This document shows positions 10,942 to 22,832 of a DNA stretch of 64,000 nucleotides, piece after piece; the first letter of the stretch is position 1, and each line of letters opens with the position of its first letter. The notes under the pieces are model-generated. The model searched no databases. It was given only the letters and a program-made list of their open reading frames with translations, and had not been told where the DNA came from. This DNA comes from Bretschneidera sinensis. Taxonomy: Eukaryota > Streptophyta > Magnoliopsida > Brassicales > Akaniaceae. The position numbers and the translations under genes were made by a program. The stretch covers positions 18,254,501 through 18,318,500 of the forward strand of contig CM043705.1 of assembly GCA_023935145.1 (NCBI GenBank), read 5' to 3'.

Positions 10942-13040
10942 TGTAACAACCCATCCCAGGTTGGCCACCCCGAGATGGTGTTGTCACATTTTGAAAATCC
11001 CAGCAAGATACATATATGCAACAATAAAAAATATACTAACTGCAATTATTTACATCGGTCATCAACCCTTAATAGGGGAGATACATTATTCAGATCTCAA
11101 TTTAAACATTTTATACAACATAATATACATGAATATTTACAAACAATTTTTTTATTTTATTTTTTTTTTCTCATTAGTCTGAGGATGTGAACCACGTGGC
11201 TTACAGATAATGACTTCGTTTGAATCTCCACTCACTAAACTATATGTCCTTCATGCTACCTGAAATCATTGTACAATGAGGAGTGAGTTTCACAAGCTCA
11301 GTGAATTAAACTTACTAGAAGTATTCAATTTGCTTAATTAGTCTTCTCATATTCATTCCTCTATAACTTATATATTTTGATAATAACATTTTATTATCAC
11401 TACTCATATCAAATCCTCATCCTTTATAAATCTCTTCTTCTCATATAGTTAATCGCCATCTTGAGATTATCAATTCTATCTCATAATTACCTTATTATGA
11501 GGTTCACAGCATAAAATCAGTCACTGAGATAATTCTCATCATTTCATATTTCCATAATTCTTCTCAGCATAATTGTCTCTCTGTGTGACTCATTCATCTA
11601 TCAATAAATTTACAATCATGAGTAGCACTTTAGCATCTCAAGTAATAACAATCAATATTTAAGCAAATGTAATGCATGAATTTAAATGTTATTATTCTTG
11701 GGAACGTCTTCCTACATGTCGACATGTTTATCTTAGACCAGTTGCCTTTCCGGTTCTTTTATTCTCATTCAGACCGGCTTCCTTCCCATTTTTTTTTTCA
11801 TTTAGACCAACTGCCCTCCCAGTTCTTTTATTTTCATTTATATCAGCTGCCTTCCTGGTTCTTTTATTTTCATATATATGCATATGAATAATGAAATGAA
11901 ATATGCATATGAACAATAATATAGAAACAAACATGTATTCAAACATTTAAATTAGCTATCCTGATTATTCTCAAATTATTATTTGAAAAATTTCACTAAA
12001 TTATTCTCCTCATAAATCATATCAAATCATCAACTGTAGCTCGTCAAGAATTTCACTTATCGCATTTATTATTAAATCGATTCATTATTCCAATACTATT
12101 ATTTCTCATAAAATAATTCTCTATACATCCACTATTCTTATCATAACTATCAACCAACTTTCATCTATCACCAAATCATAAGTTAATGATTTATTCAAAT
12201 ACTATCACTATATATTTCATATTTATCTTGATTACTTAAAGTAAATCTAACTTACCACGTAGCACTTAGAGCTACCCATGGATCACTTCCTTCACTTTTA
12301 TGTTCTTCTCAGCAATTTCCTCCGGTTTCTAATTGTCAACACCTAACATAATATTTATATTAAAATATCTAATTTATTCTTCAATTCTTCCTGAATTCAT
12401 ACCCTTTAAAAATTCTCACATTGAGTTCCGAAAAATTTCATATATGCTAAATTTCAAAAATAAAATTCAAATTATTACCTTTGGTTTTTCTTAGAGCTTT
12501 CCTCGACTCTCTTAGAATTTCTCCCGTAAACCTCTTAAAAATTTTACCCTTTCGACCTTTCTTTCAGTCCCCAAGTGTTTAAAGAAATAAAGTAGTTTGA
12601 ATTGAAGATAGAATAAAACTAAACAAGATTTGGTAGAAAATAAAATCAAAACTAACTTTCATACCAAAAACTCTCCTCTGCGTTTCCTTTCATTTGCTTT
12701 TAATATTATTATTTTTTTAGGTGTCTTGCATGAAAGACACCTTAAATTTCCTATACAACACCTGGACACTACGTTCAGGTGTTTGTCCACCTTTTTCTTT
12801 TTCTTTTTCTTCTTTGTAACGTCTAGTATATTCCTTTCTTTTTTCTTTCTTTTTTTATTTTTTTCTTTGTAACCGCCCAATGTCTTTTTTAAAAAAAATA
12901 TATATATATACTTTAAAATTACAAATCTGCCATAAACCTATTAAATTTACAGTTCTGCCATTCATTATTTACAATTCTACCATTACATAATTACAGTTCT
13001 GCCATCGATCCTTAGCTTTTTAATTTTTACAGTTTTGCCA
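10942..13040 (-). repeat. 3' LTR of gypsy element A
   Basis: On the plus strand it starts TGTAACAACCCATCCCAGG and ends in a cluster of CAGTTYTGCCA units (12930-13040). The right edge is blurred because the TGGCAGAACTGTAAAT-like unit is itself repeated. It carries a 36-bp minisatellite at 11736-11876. Confidence 0.8.
11736..11876. repeat. 36-bp minisatellite in the 3' LTR of element A (about 4 units)
   Basis: Consensus about AGACCRGCTGCCTTCCCRG then TTCTTTTATTTTCATTT. The unit length is a multiple of three, so a minus-strand frame stays open and predicts repeated NENKRTGKA-like residues; I regard that as a by-product. Confidence 0.8.
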
Positions 13041-16000
13041 TTCCTTATTTACAGCTCTGCCACCTGGTACTTGTATGAAAATCAAACCATTCTTAATTTC
13101 TACAGTTTGGTTCGAAATATTATGAGATTCATCATGTAAATATTTTTTCAAAAGTGAAACATGAAACACATTGTGTATTTGTTTCAATTTTGGAGGCAAT
13201 TCCAGGCTATACACAACTAGCCCAACTTTCTCAATAACCTCATAGGGTCCCATATATCTCGGACTCAACATTCTTTTCCTGTTGAAATCTCAATACACCT
13301 TTCCATGGAGATATTTTTAAATACACCCAATCATGTATTTGAAACTCAAGAGGTCATCTCATATTATCAGCATAGTTATTCGGTCTACTATGTGCTACTT
13401 TATGGTTCTCTCTAACTAGTTTGATCATCTCAGTAGTCAGATTTATCATTTCTGGACCAAATATCTTTCTCTCTCCAACTTATTCCTAACATACTGGAGT
13501 TTTAACCTCCTACCATATAAAGCCTCAAATGGTGCCATCTCAATACTAGATTGATGTTAATTTTTAAGCAAATTCAATTAATGGCAAGTAAGCATCCCAA
13601 CTTACTAAGAACTCATCACATTTGCCCTTAACATATCTTCCAGTACTCTAATAATCTTTTTTGTCTGCTCATCTGTTTGAGTGTGAAAAGTTGTACTAAA
13701 TTGTAACCACATAACCGTGGCTTTTTCGTAGCCTTTCCAAATACCAAGATGTAAATCTAGCATCTCTATCTGATACAATGCTCAAAGGCACTTTATGTAA
13801 TCTCACCATCTTAACTACATATAGTTCAGCTAACTTTTTAGGATTCCAAGTAGTTTAATAAGACGAAAATGAGATGGTTTACATAATCTATCTACAATCA
13901 ACCACACAACATCAAAACCCCTCTGGGTAAGGAGAAATCTAGAAACAAAAACCATATTCACATTCACTCATAGCCATGTAGGCACTAGAAGATGTTGTAG
14001 TAAGCCTGTTGAATATCTTTTCTCATACTTCACTTACAGACAAACCAAACATCTAGAAATGTATTAAGACCACTAATAATTCTGTCTCAATCCTTTGTAC
14101 ATCTTATTGGTACTCAGGTGCATCAAATATATATATCATCATGTGCCTCTTTCAATATCTCATTTCTCAACTCAGCATCATTAGGAACACATATCCTATG
14201 TTCTAATACCAAAATATCATAATTTCTAATTTTTAACTCATTGCTTTCTACTAAGCACTTCCTATTTAATCTTCTCTATCTCCACATATCTACCTTCCGT
14301 TTTTAACAAGCATTTTACTATAGATGACTGTACAACCATGTTTGTTAACAATAATCCTCTATCACTGATATTCAACTTCATTCTTATTCCTCTTAAATCT
14401 ATTATCAATTGCACATCATGACTCTCAATAGCAGTTAATCTTTCTGTAGATTTTCTACTCAATGCATCAGCTACCACCTTTGTCTTTTCTAGATGATAGT
14501 GAATTATAAAATCATAGTCACTAATCAACTCCATCGATAACCTCTGTCTCAAGTTCAACTCTCTCTAAGTATATAAGTATATCAGACTTTTATGATCAGT
14601 AAATATCTCACAAGTGGCTCCATACAGATGATGTCTTCAAATCTTCAAAGCAAACACTATGGCAGTCACTCTAAGCTATGGATCGGGTAATTTCTCTCAT
14701 GATTCATCAATTGCTTAGAAACATATGCCATTACCTTCCCATGTTGCATCAACACACAACCTAACTCTTTATGGAATGCATCACTATATATCACAAATCC
14801 TTCATCACCAGAAGGAAATACTATTATTGAAGCTGTAGTCAATTTCTCCTTTAGTAATTGGAAACTTTTCTCACACTCCCTAGACCATACCAATCTCACA
14901 TCTTTCTTGGTCAATCTAGTCAACGGTACTACAATAATAGAAATTTTTTGAATGAATCTTCTATAATAATCAGCTAACCCCAAGAAGATTCTAATTTCAG
15001 TCACATTAGTTGGTCTCTCCCAACTCTATATTGCCTCTACCTTTTGTGGATAAACTATTATGCCATCTCCAAATATTACATACCCCAAGAAAGTTATTTT
15101 ATTCAGCCAAAATTCACATTTAGGAAATTATAGCATACAATCTCTCACTCCTCAGAATCTCCAACACAATTTCTAAATGTTTTACATGCTCTTCCTTAGT
15201 CTTAGCATACTCCAAGATGTCATCAATGAACACAACCACAAAATTATCAAGAAATGGTTAATCAAGTCCATGAATGTTGCTGAAGCATTAGTCAACCCAA
15301 ATTACATAACCAGAAACTTATGATGATAACATGTCCTAAAAGCTGTCTTAGACACGTCTCCTTCTTTTATTCTCAAATGGGTGATAACCTTATCTCAGGT
15401 CTATCTTAGAAAATACCCTTTACTCACTGCAACTTCTCAAATAAGTCAACTATCCTGGGTAAAATATATTTGTTCTTAATGGTGATCTTATTCGGTTGTT
15501 TGTAATCTATATACCACATCATCGTTCTATCTCTCTTCTTTACAAACAATACAGGGGCTCCCATGGTGACACACTTGGTCGAATAAATTGTTTATATAAC
15601 AACTATTGAAGCTGAACTTTCAATTTCTCAACTCAGCCAGTGTTATTCTGTAAGGTACTATAGATATATTTGATGAACCTGGTATCACATCAATAGAGAA
15701 TTTAATTTCCCTACTGAAAAATAAACTAGACAACTCATCAAAAAATACATCAAAAAAAATCTTTCGCTACTAAGATTTCTTCAAACTCTCTACTATCATT
15801 TCTAAAATCCATCAAATATGCCAAATAGCTCTCACATCCTTTCCTTGACCATTTATTAGTAGTCAGAGCAAAATAAGATAGTTCGAGAGTATCTTACATT
15901 CTCCCTGAAACTAAATTCCTTCTACCCATATCCTGAACACTATATTATTTTTGGAACGATCAACCCAAGCATAATAAGTCAACAACCAATTCATTCCCAA

Positions 16001-17475
16001 AATCAAGTGAAATTCTATCATATTCAAAGGTAATAAATCAACTTCAAATTCTCTATCATCGATATGAATCACACAACCCTTGAAAACATTTATGATTATC
16101 ACTCTATCTCTAGTGGGAACTTCATCAATAATATTATGTATCAAAGGACTAATACATGCATCAATAGACTTCATAAATACATTGGATGCAAAAGAATGAG
16201 TTGCACCAAGATCAACCAACATTGATATGGCTACATTTTCTACATACAACGCACCTCAATTTTGGACAATTTTGGGATAAATATCTCATATGATTACATC
16301 TATAACACATTCTAGTCTTTATATCACATTACCTCATCCTCTAGGTAGTACACTTCCACCTTTACCTTAACTTCTAGTTCCCACATTCTATCTCCCAAAC
16401 CTAGGGATCCCACCAATATTACTCTGAGCTACAAAAGCAACAGACCCTGCTTACCTCTGGCTCTATATTACAGTTCCCTGTAACAAGGAACGCCCCCCTC
16501 TGAGGTGGTCTCCCACCCTGTATACTCATACTACCACTACCTCTAAAACCTTCATGTCTATTACTCTTCAACTACTCTTTCTCTCTCCCTCACATTCTAT
16601 CACATCTTTCTTAATCTGAAGTGTTATATCCACTAATCTAACATAATTCATATGCCTCACATAAGATAGTTTCGATTTAATCTCAAAATGTAGTCCATCT
16701 ATGAACCTCTTACACTTTTTCTCCTCTAGGTCTACCATTTTCGGTACAAACCTCAACAAAGCCACAAATCTTCTATCATACTGAGCTATAGTCAATACAT
16801 TTGCCTCAAATAAATGAAATCTCTCTCTTGTTGGGCTCTAAAGGTATAAGGAAAGTATTTATCAAGGAAAATCTCCTTGAACTTATTCCAGCTTAAGAGT
16901 CTATCAACATTACCTTAAGGAGAGTATTCTCCCGCCATTCTAAAGCTTCTCATTCTAACTCAAATGAAACAAAGGCGACCCTCTGCCTGTCAATCACTAG
17001 TAAAGTACCCAAATAATCTATCTACATGTTTCACCCATAGCTCAGGCTCAAAAGGATTCATAGATCCTTAGACAACAAAGCATTCAACTTAATATATTTA
17101 ACAAAACAATCTCCCTACATCTCGTGCATAAACTCACTTTCCCCTTTTGAACATTTACCATTACTAGATTTACAACAATCTCAGGCACTGCCCTAGCCTA
17201 TTCATCAAGTCTATGCTATAGACTATCAATTCTCTCATTTGTTACATTCATTTTCTCAAGAGCATGAGCAAGAGCTTCTCTTAGCTCATCTCTTTCAATT
17301 CTAGATTCTCTCATATCCTTACTAATATCAATTATACTGTCAACACGTTCCCTTCTAGGAACCACAGACTCAGACTCAACTTCCATCTCAACCTTAGCTC
17401 GTTTAAAAATTGAGGCCTACCACACCCTCTCATGTCAACAATTCTAACTCTAGCTCTAGTACGTCTATGTGTCAT
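13041..17475 (-). pseudogene. Degenerate gypsy gag-pol of element A
   Basis: Read on the minus strand from an ATG at 17475. Gag (to about 16260) includes the segment at 16795-16568 with RRFVALLRFVPKMVDLEEKK. The protease at 16249-15911 has DLGATHSF where DSGATHSF is usual, so the catalytic triad motif is altered. Reverse transcriptase (about 15900-15000) is broken by stops but keeps an FIDDIL catalytic motif near 15220. RNase H is at 15004-14666 and 14558-14262. The integrase is badly decayed (14250-13290). The C-terminal GPYEVIEKVG region is at 13271-13041. Many stops and frameshifts; not expressed as a protein. Confidence 0.85.
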
Positions 17476-17560
17476 CCTCATATTATTCATTAAAATATGA
17501 TTTATTTTAATCTTCCACTTTCTTTCTTTTTATGCAGTCAAAAGAATCATAAAACCTAAT

Positions 17561-17572
17561 ACATTGATACCA
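17561..17572 (-). other. Primer-binding site of element A
   Basis: Minus-strand TGGTATCAATGT, four bases from the LTR end (TTGTTACA). It resembles the initiator tRNA-Met site in its first eight bases. Element B has the comparable TGGTATCTAAGC. Confidence 0.7.
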
Positions 17573-17576
17573 AAAT

Positions 17577-19653
17577 TGTAACAACTCATCCCAGGTTAGC
17601 CAACCCCGAGAAGATGTTGTCACTTTTTGAAAATCCCAGCATGACACATATATGCAACAATAAAAATATACCAACTGTAATTATTTACATCGATCCTCAA
17701 CCCTTAATAAGGGAGATACATTATTCAGATCTCAATTTAAACATTTTATACAACATAATATGCATGAATATTTACAAATAATTTTTTAAAATTTTATTTT
17801 CTCATTAGTCTGAGGATGTGAACAACGTGGCTTACAGAAAATGACTTCATTGTACAAGAAGAAGTGAGCTTCACAAGATCAGTGAATTAAACTTACTAGA
17901 AGTATTCAATTTCATATTTAGTCTTCCCATATTCATTCTTATGTACCTCATGTATTTTGATAATAGCATTCTATTATCACTACTCATATCAAATCGCCAT
18001 CTTTTATAAATCTCTTCTTCTCATATAGTTGATCATCATCTTGAGATTATCAATTCTATCTCATAATTACCTCATTATAAGGTTTACATTGTATAATCAG
18101 TCACCCAGATAATTCTCACCATTTCATATTTCCATAATTCTTCTCAGCATAATTGTCTCTCTGTGTGACTCGTTCATCTATCAATAAATTTACAATCATA
18201 AATAGCAATTTAGTATCTCAAGTAATAACAATCAATATTTAAGCAAATGCAATGCATGAATTTAAATGTTATTATTATTAGGAATGTCTTCCCACATGTC
18301 GACATGTTTATCTTAGACTAGCTGCATTCCCAATTCTTTTAATCTCGTTCAGACTGGCTGCCTTTCCGGTTCTTTTATTTTCATTTAGACCGGCTGTCAT
18401 CCCGATTCTTTTATTGTCATTTAGACCGGCTATCCTCCCAATTCTTTTATTTTCATTTATACCGATTGCCTTCCCGGTTCTTTTATTTCCATATATATGC
18501 ATATGAATAATGACATGAAATATGCATATGAACAATAATATAGAAACAAGCATGTATTCAAACATTTAAATTAGCTATCTTGATTATTCTCAAATTGTTA
18601 TTTAAAATTTTCACTAAATTCTTTTCCTCATAAATCATATCAAATCATGAACCATAGCTCGTCAAGAATTTCATTTATCACCTTTATTATTAAATCGACT
18701 CATTATTCAAATAATTATTATTTATTATATAATAATTCTCTACACATCACTTATTCCTATCATACCTATCAACCAACTTTCATCTATCACCAAATCATAA
18801 GTTAATAATATATTTAAATATTATCACTATATATTTCATATTTATCTTGATTACTTAAAGTAAATCTAAATCACCACATAGCTCTTATAGCTACCCGTGG
18901 ATCACTTCCTTGCCTTTTCTGCTCTTCTCAACAATTTCACCCGGTTGCTGATCGTCAACACTTGACGTAATATTTATATTAAATTTTTTAATTTATTCTT
19001 CAGTTCTTCCAGAATTCATACCCTTTAAAAATTCTCACATTAAGTTTTGGGAAATTTCATGTATGCTAAATTTCAAAAATAAAATTCACACTATTACCTT
19101 TGGTTTTGCTTAGAGCTTTCCTCAACTCTCTTAGAATTTCTCTCGTAAGCCTCTTCAAAATTTTACCCTTTCAACTTTTCTTTTAGTCCCCAAGTGTTTA
19201 AAGAAATATACTAGTTTGAATTGAAGATAGAAGAAAACCAAACAGAATTTAGTAGAAAATAAAATCAAAACTAACTTTCATACCAAAAACTGTCCTCTGC
19301 GTTTCCTTTCATTTGCTTTTATTATTTATTATTAATTTTTTTGTTGCTTTTAGGTGTCTTGCATGCAAGACACCTTAAAGTTCCTATACAACACTTGGAC
19401 ACTGCGTCCAGATGTTTGTCCACCTTTTCTTTTTCTTTTTCTTCTTTGGAACCGTCCAGTATCTTTCTTTTTTTCTTTTCTTCTTTTTAATCGTCTAATG
19501 TCTTTTTTTTAAAAATACAGATACCTTAAAATTACAAATCTGACACCATCCTATTAAATTTACAGTTCTGCCATTCATTATTTACAATTGTGCCATTACA
19601 TAATTATTGTTCTGCCACCGGTCCTTAGCTCTTTAATTTTTACAGTTCTGCCA
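17577..19653 (-). repeat. 5' LTR of gypsy element A
   Basis: Plus strand TGTAACAACTCATCCCAGG to TACAGTTCTGCCA. It aligns along its length with 10942-13040, with many substitutions and small indels, so the insertion is not recent. The minisatellite here (18314-18490) has five units against four in the other LTR. Confidence 0.8.
18314..18490. repeat. 36-bp minisatellite in the 5' LTR of element A (about 5 units)
   Basis: Same unit as at 11736-11876, one copy more. The minus-strand open frame through it (18565-18308) has a hydrophobic N-terminus then 12-residue repeats; no homologous protein is recognised. Confidence 0.8.
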
Positions 19654-20699
19654 TAAGGAGAATATGCAAAGCTAGGAACCTTCAAAAAACTTATCATATA
19701 ATATCAATTCAGTTATTATCATTTCAAGATATTTATTTCTCTTTCATCATATAACTCATCAACTTCTTATTCAAGAATCTCATTTCATCAATTTATCGTT
19801 CATACTTCATATTTTTATTTATTCATTCAAATAACATATATATCATATTCATTATATATTTTCAATCATTATTTTGTATTATCAATCATTTCAATCTCTA
19901 TATACTTTACATGTTGGTCTCATCTTCCAAAAGTAAATTAAACTCACCTAGTAGCACTAAAAGCTACTCTTTAACTACTTCATTTCCTTTCTTGCTCTTT
20001 TCGACAACTACACCAGATTGTTGATTACCTCCACATAATCATATCATACTCATTAATCTCTCTATCTTATTATTCAATTTTCTATACCCTATACTGGGTT
20101 AAATTTCATGTATGCATATTTAACTTTCTTAAATTCAACTTTCAATATTTTCAACAGAAATTCCTTTCATTCTTATTTGAATCCAAATTCAAAACTTCTT
20201 TTTAAGAAAGGTAGAATAACAGCTTATAAAAATTCAAATCATCTAATGATATTCATAACGTTACCTTTTTCAAAGCTTTTCCTCATATTTCTTAGAAATT
20301 CTTCTGTAAATTCAACGATTTCAAGATATGATTATCAAATTCTTCAATTTCAAAGTATTTGAATGTGCTTATCAACTTTTTTCTGAGTGATAGAGAATAA
20401 TGTTCTAGAGAGAGAATGAGTTTCCAAAATTCATAAAATGAATTCAAACTTTTAAAATCTCTTTTATACAAAAATTTTCAATTTTACTGGTCGACTACCC
20501 GATCGACGGGTTCGATCTTTTCAAAAAATTTCAAAACCACCATTGTACTACCGATCGACTAGTGGCCGACAAGTCCTCTAACCAGCTAGCTGACCACCAC
20601 TCTTTTGAAAATTACAAAACTGTCATTCTTCACTATCGGTCGACTGCCCAACTAATCAATCAACCAACCGGTCACCCTTACCAACCGACCGATTGGGTA
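19654..20699 (-). repeat. Inverted fragment of a Tekay-like LTR
   Basis: Read on the minus strand, this matches the element B 3' LTR from about 26370 to about 27350: the GATCGAC-rich block (20500-20690), then CATACATGAAATTTAACCC (plus-strand complement near 20100) and a TAGTGCTACTAGGTGAGTTT-like segment (about 19945). It lies between element A and the surviving end of the B 5' LTR and has neither LTR end. Confidence 0.65.
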
Positions 20700-21037
20700 A
20701 CAGTATCTAAGTAAGTCCTCATGGTTGGCATCCTCAGATAAGAAAATAAAAGGAAGAGAAGAAAAAAAAGAAATGAAATGAAAAGAAGAAATGAAAAGAG
20801 AAAATATATGTAAAATAGTGTAGCAGTCATGTTCATATAAATGCATGGTTGTAAGTGTTTATATATTTTGTAAGTATTGTAAATGAAAGAATTGTATCTC
20901 CTTTATAAAAGAGTTAAGAAAAATGTTTTTAATTGATTTTAAATAATTAATGCAATAGTTGTTGCATATACATCGTGCTTGGATCTAAAACGTGACAACA
21001 CCATCTTAGGTGGGCCGGCCCAGGATGGGTCGTTACA
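20700..21037 (+). repeat. 3' end of the 5' LTR of element B
   Basis: AGTATCTAAGTAAGTCCTC to GGGTCGTTACA, matching 28222-28555 of the 3' LTR. The first roughly 2 kb of this LTR is absent. Confidence 0.75.
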
Positions 21038-21041
21038 ATTT

Positions 21042-21053
21042 TGGTATCTAAGC
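21042..21053 (+). other. Primer-binding site of element B
   Basis: TGGTATCTAAGC, four bases after the LTR end; a variant of the initiator tRNA-Met site. Confidence 0.7.
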
Positions 21054-21241
21054 TATAGGTTTTAAGATTCTGTAGACTGCATAAAATAAATTGGTAAAGA
21101 GTAATCTAAAATGAATTATTTTGATGTAGGTCTAAGCATCTAAGGATGTCGCGTGGACGTGGTAAACCTAGAGCTAGGGTTGTAGGATAGAGAGGGCGTG
21201 ATAGGCCCCCTTTGTTTAGAAGAGATAAGGTGGAAGTCGAT

Positions 21242-21619
21242 GTTGAATATGTGGTTCTTAAGATGGAACTTGTTGATAGTGAACCTAGTACTAGTGGTAT
21301 AGCGATGAATTCTGGAGCTGAAAGAGATGAGTTAAGATAAGCTCTTACTTAGGCTCTTGGCAGACTGAATGAGGCAAAAGATAAAACTGATAATCTACAA
21401 TATAGAATGGATGAGCAGATGAAACCAGATGTTGAATATGTGGTTCCTGAGATGGAATATGTTGATAGTGCACCTGGTACTAGTGGTATAGTGATGAATT
21501 CTAGAGCTGAAAGAGATGAGTTAAGAGAAGCTCTTACTCAGGCTCTTAATAGACTGAATGAGGTAAAAGGTAAAACTGATAATCTACAGCGTAGATTGGA
21601 TAAGCAGATAAAACTAGAT
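21242..21619 (+). repeat. 189-bp in-frame tandem duplication in gag
   Basis: Copies start at 21242 and 21431 (GTTGAATATGTGGTTC), exactly 63 codons apart. Copy 1 carries two stops (about 21338 and 21350) that copy 2 lacks. The encoded segment includes RDELREALTQAL, a probable coiled coil. Confidence 0.85.
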
Positions 21620-22289
21620 CCAGATATAGTAGTAGATCCCATGAGGATTCCTGAGAGGTATGAGATTCAGAGGGTTGATAATGGTTTTGTTACTATATTC
21701 ATTAAGCTGAAACCCCCAACCTTTAAAGAGTCTAAAAACCCAACTGATGCTAAGTTATATATTAAGCAGGTAGAACATTTATTTGGAGTATTACCAGTGA
21801 TTGATAAGTAGAAGGTTGCCTTTGTGTCATTCCAATTAGAGGTTAAAGCTTTTAATTGGTGGGATGACATTTTACCTAGGTTGAATATGGATTAGATCAA
21901 CCCTTAACCTGGAGTTAGTTTAAGGAAATATTCTTTGCTAAGTACTTTCAAATTATGTTCATATCCCAATAGAAGTGGGACTTTATTCAGTTGAGGCAGA
22001 ATATGATGGGAGATTGTAGCCTTGTCTAGATTTGTACTTGAGTTAGTGAATATCGAGGAGATGAAGTGTAAGAGATTTCTAGATGGTCTTAATTTCAAGA
22101 TACATTCTAGACTTTCTTATTTGAGGCATTTGAATTATGTTACGTTGGTGGATATATTGCTTTATATAGAGAATGACATAGTTGAGTCTAGAAGACGTAG
22201 GGAGTGATTAAAGAGGAGTAGACTTAAGGATTCTAGAGGTTGTAACCTGGGAATTCAGGGAGTTTCCCACCTCAAACCAAGATTATTTT

Positions 22290-22832
22290 ATATTCTAGCA
22301 GATCTATTAAGGATAGATATTGTACCCATTACAACATCGGGTATAGCTTGAGAATCTTGCTGGATAAGTGCATACTCTCTGCTTTCTCCGAGTTGTATCT
22401 GACTAGGATGTTCTTTCTCAGCTATAGGTCATCAGCCTGAACCCCAAACACTTCTTGAACCACTATCTCCTCTACCTATTTGACCTCTCCCAACTTCCCC
22501 AGTAGTAACTGTTTTAGCTGGTTTAATCTTTAATGGAAAATTCACACCTTTATGTCCTTCCTCTCCACAAACGAAACAAATCAAAGTATGAAAATCTCGA
22601 AATAAATGTCATATTTGACTACACCTAAAATATACTCTACTCTTCCTATCAAAGACAACACCACCATTTCCTCTTGTTGGCACACTCCCACCTCCGCTAA
22701 ATCTTCTTACTCACATATGTTGTTTCCCAAACCTAGATAATCCTCCAATAGAAATTTGAAAAACTGAGCCCACTTATCCACTTTGCCTCTCCTGACTCTG
22801 AATAAAAAGTCCCTGAGAAAAAGAACGAGACA
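22290..22832 (-). other. Inverted gag-protease segment inside element B
   Basis: The plus-strand gag frame is lost here. The minus strand instead reads a zinc-knuckle region (CFVCGEEGHKG near 22560) and a linker ending VVMGTISILNRSAR, which normally sits just before the DSGATHS protease motif. The block is therefore the missing gag-protease junction turned around. Ends are estimated from where each strand stops making sense. Confidence 0.65.

Larger units (their letters stand above)
10942..19653 (-). mobile_element. Gypsy element A (Tekay/Del-like), minus strand, degenerate
   Basis: Two long LTR copies (10942-13040 and 17577-19653, both about 2.1 kb) flank a minus-strand gypsy gag-pol. The LTRs run, on the minus strand, from TGGCARAACTG to TTGTTACA. 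The primer site next to the right LTR and the protease-RT-RNase H-integrase order identify Ty3/gypsy; motifs such as LSPRYMGPYEVIEKVGLVVY and SDYDFIIHYHLEKTK fit chromovirus Tekay/Del. No 5-bp target duplication is visible (CATAC on the left, TAAGG on the right), so at least one end is rearranged. A chromodomain-like tail present in element B is missing here: the C-terminus jumps into LTR sequence at about 13041. Confidence 0.8.

Noticed and set aside
11728..11946. Minus-strand ORF with a hydrophobic start and 12-residue repeats in the gypsy LTR
   Set aside because: Produced by a 36-bp minisatellite; lies within a non-coding LTR.
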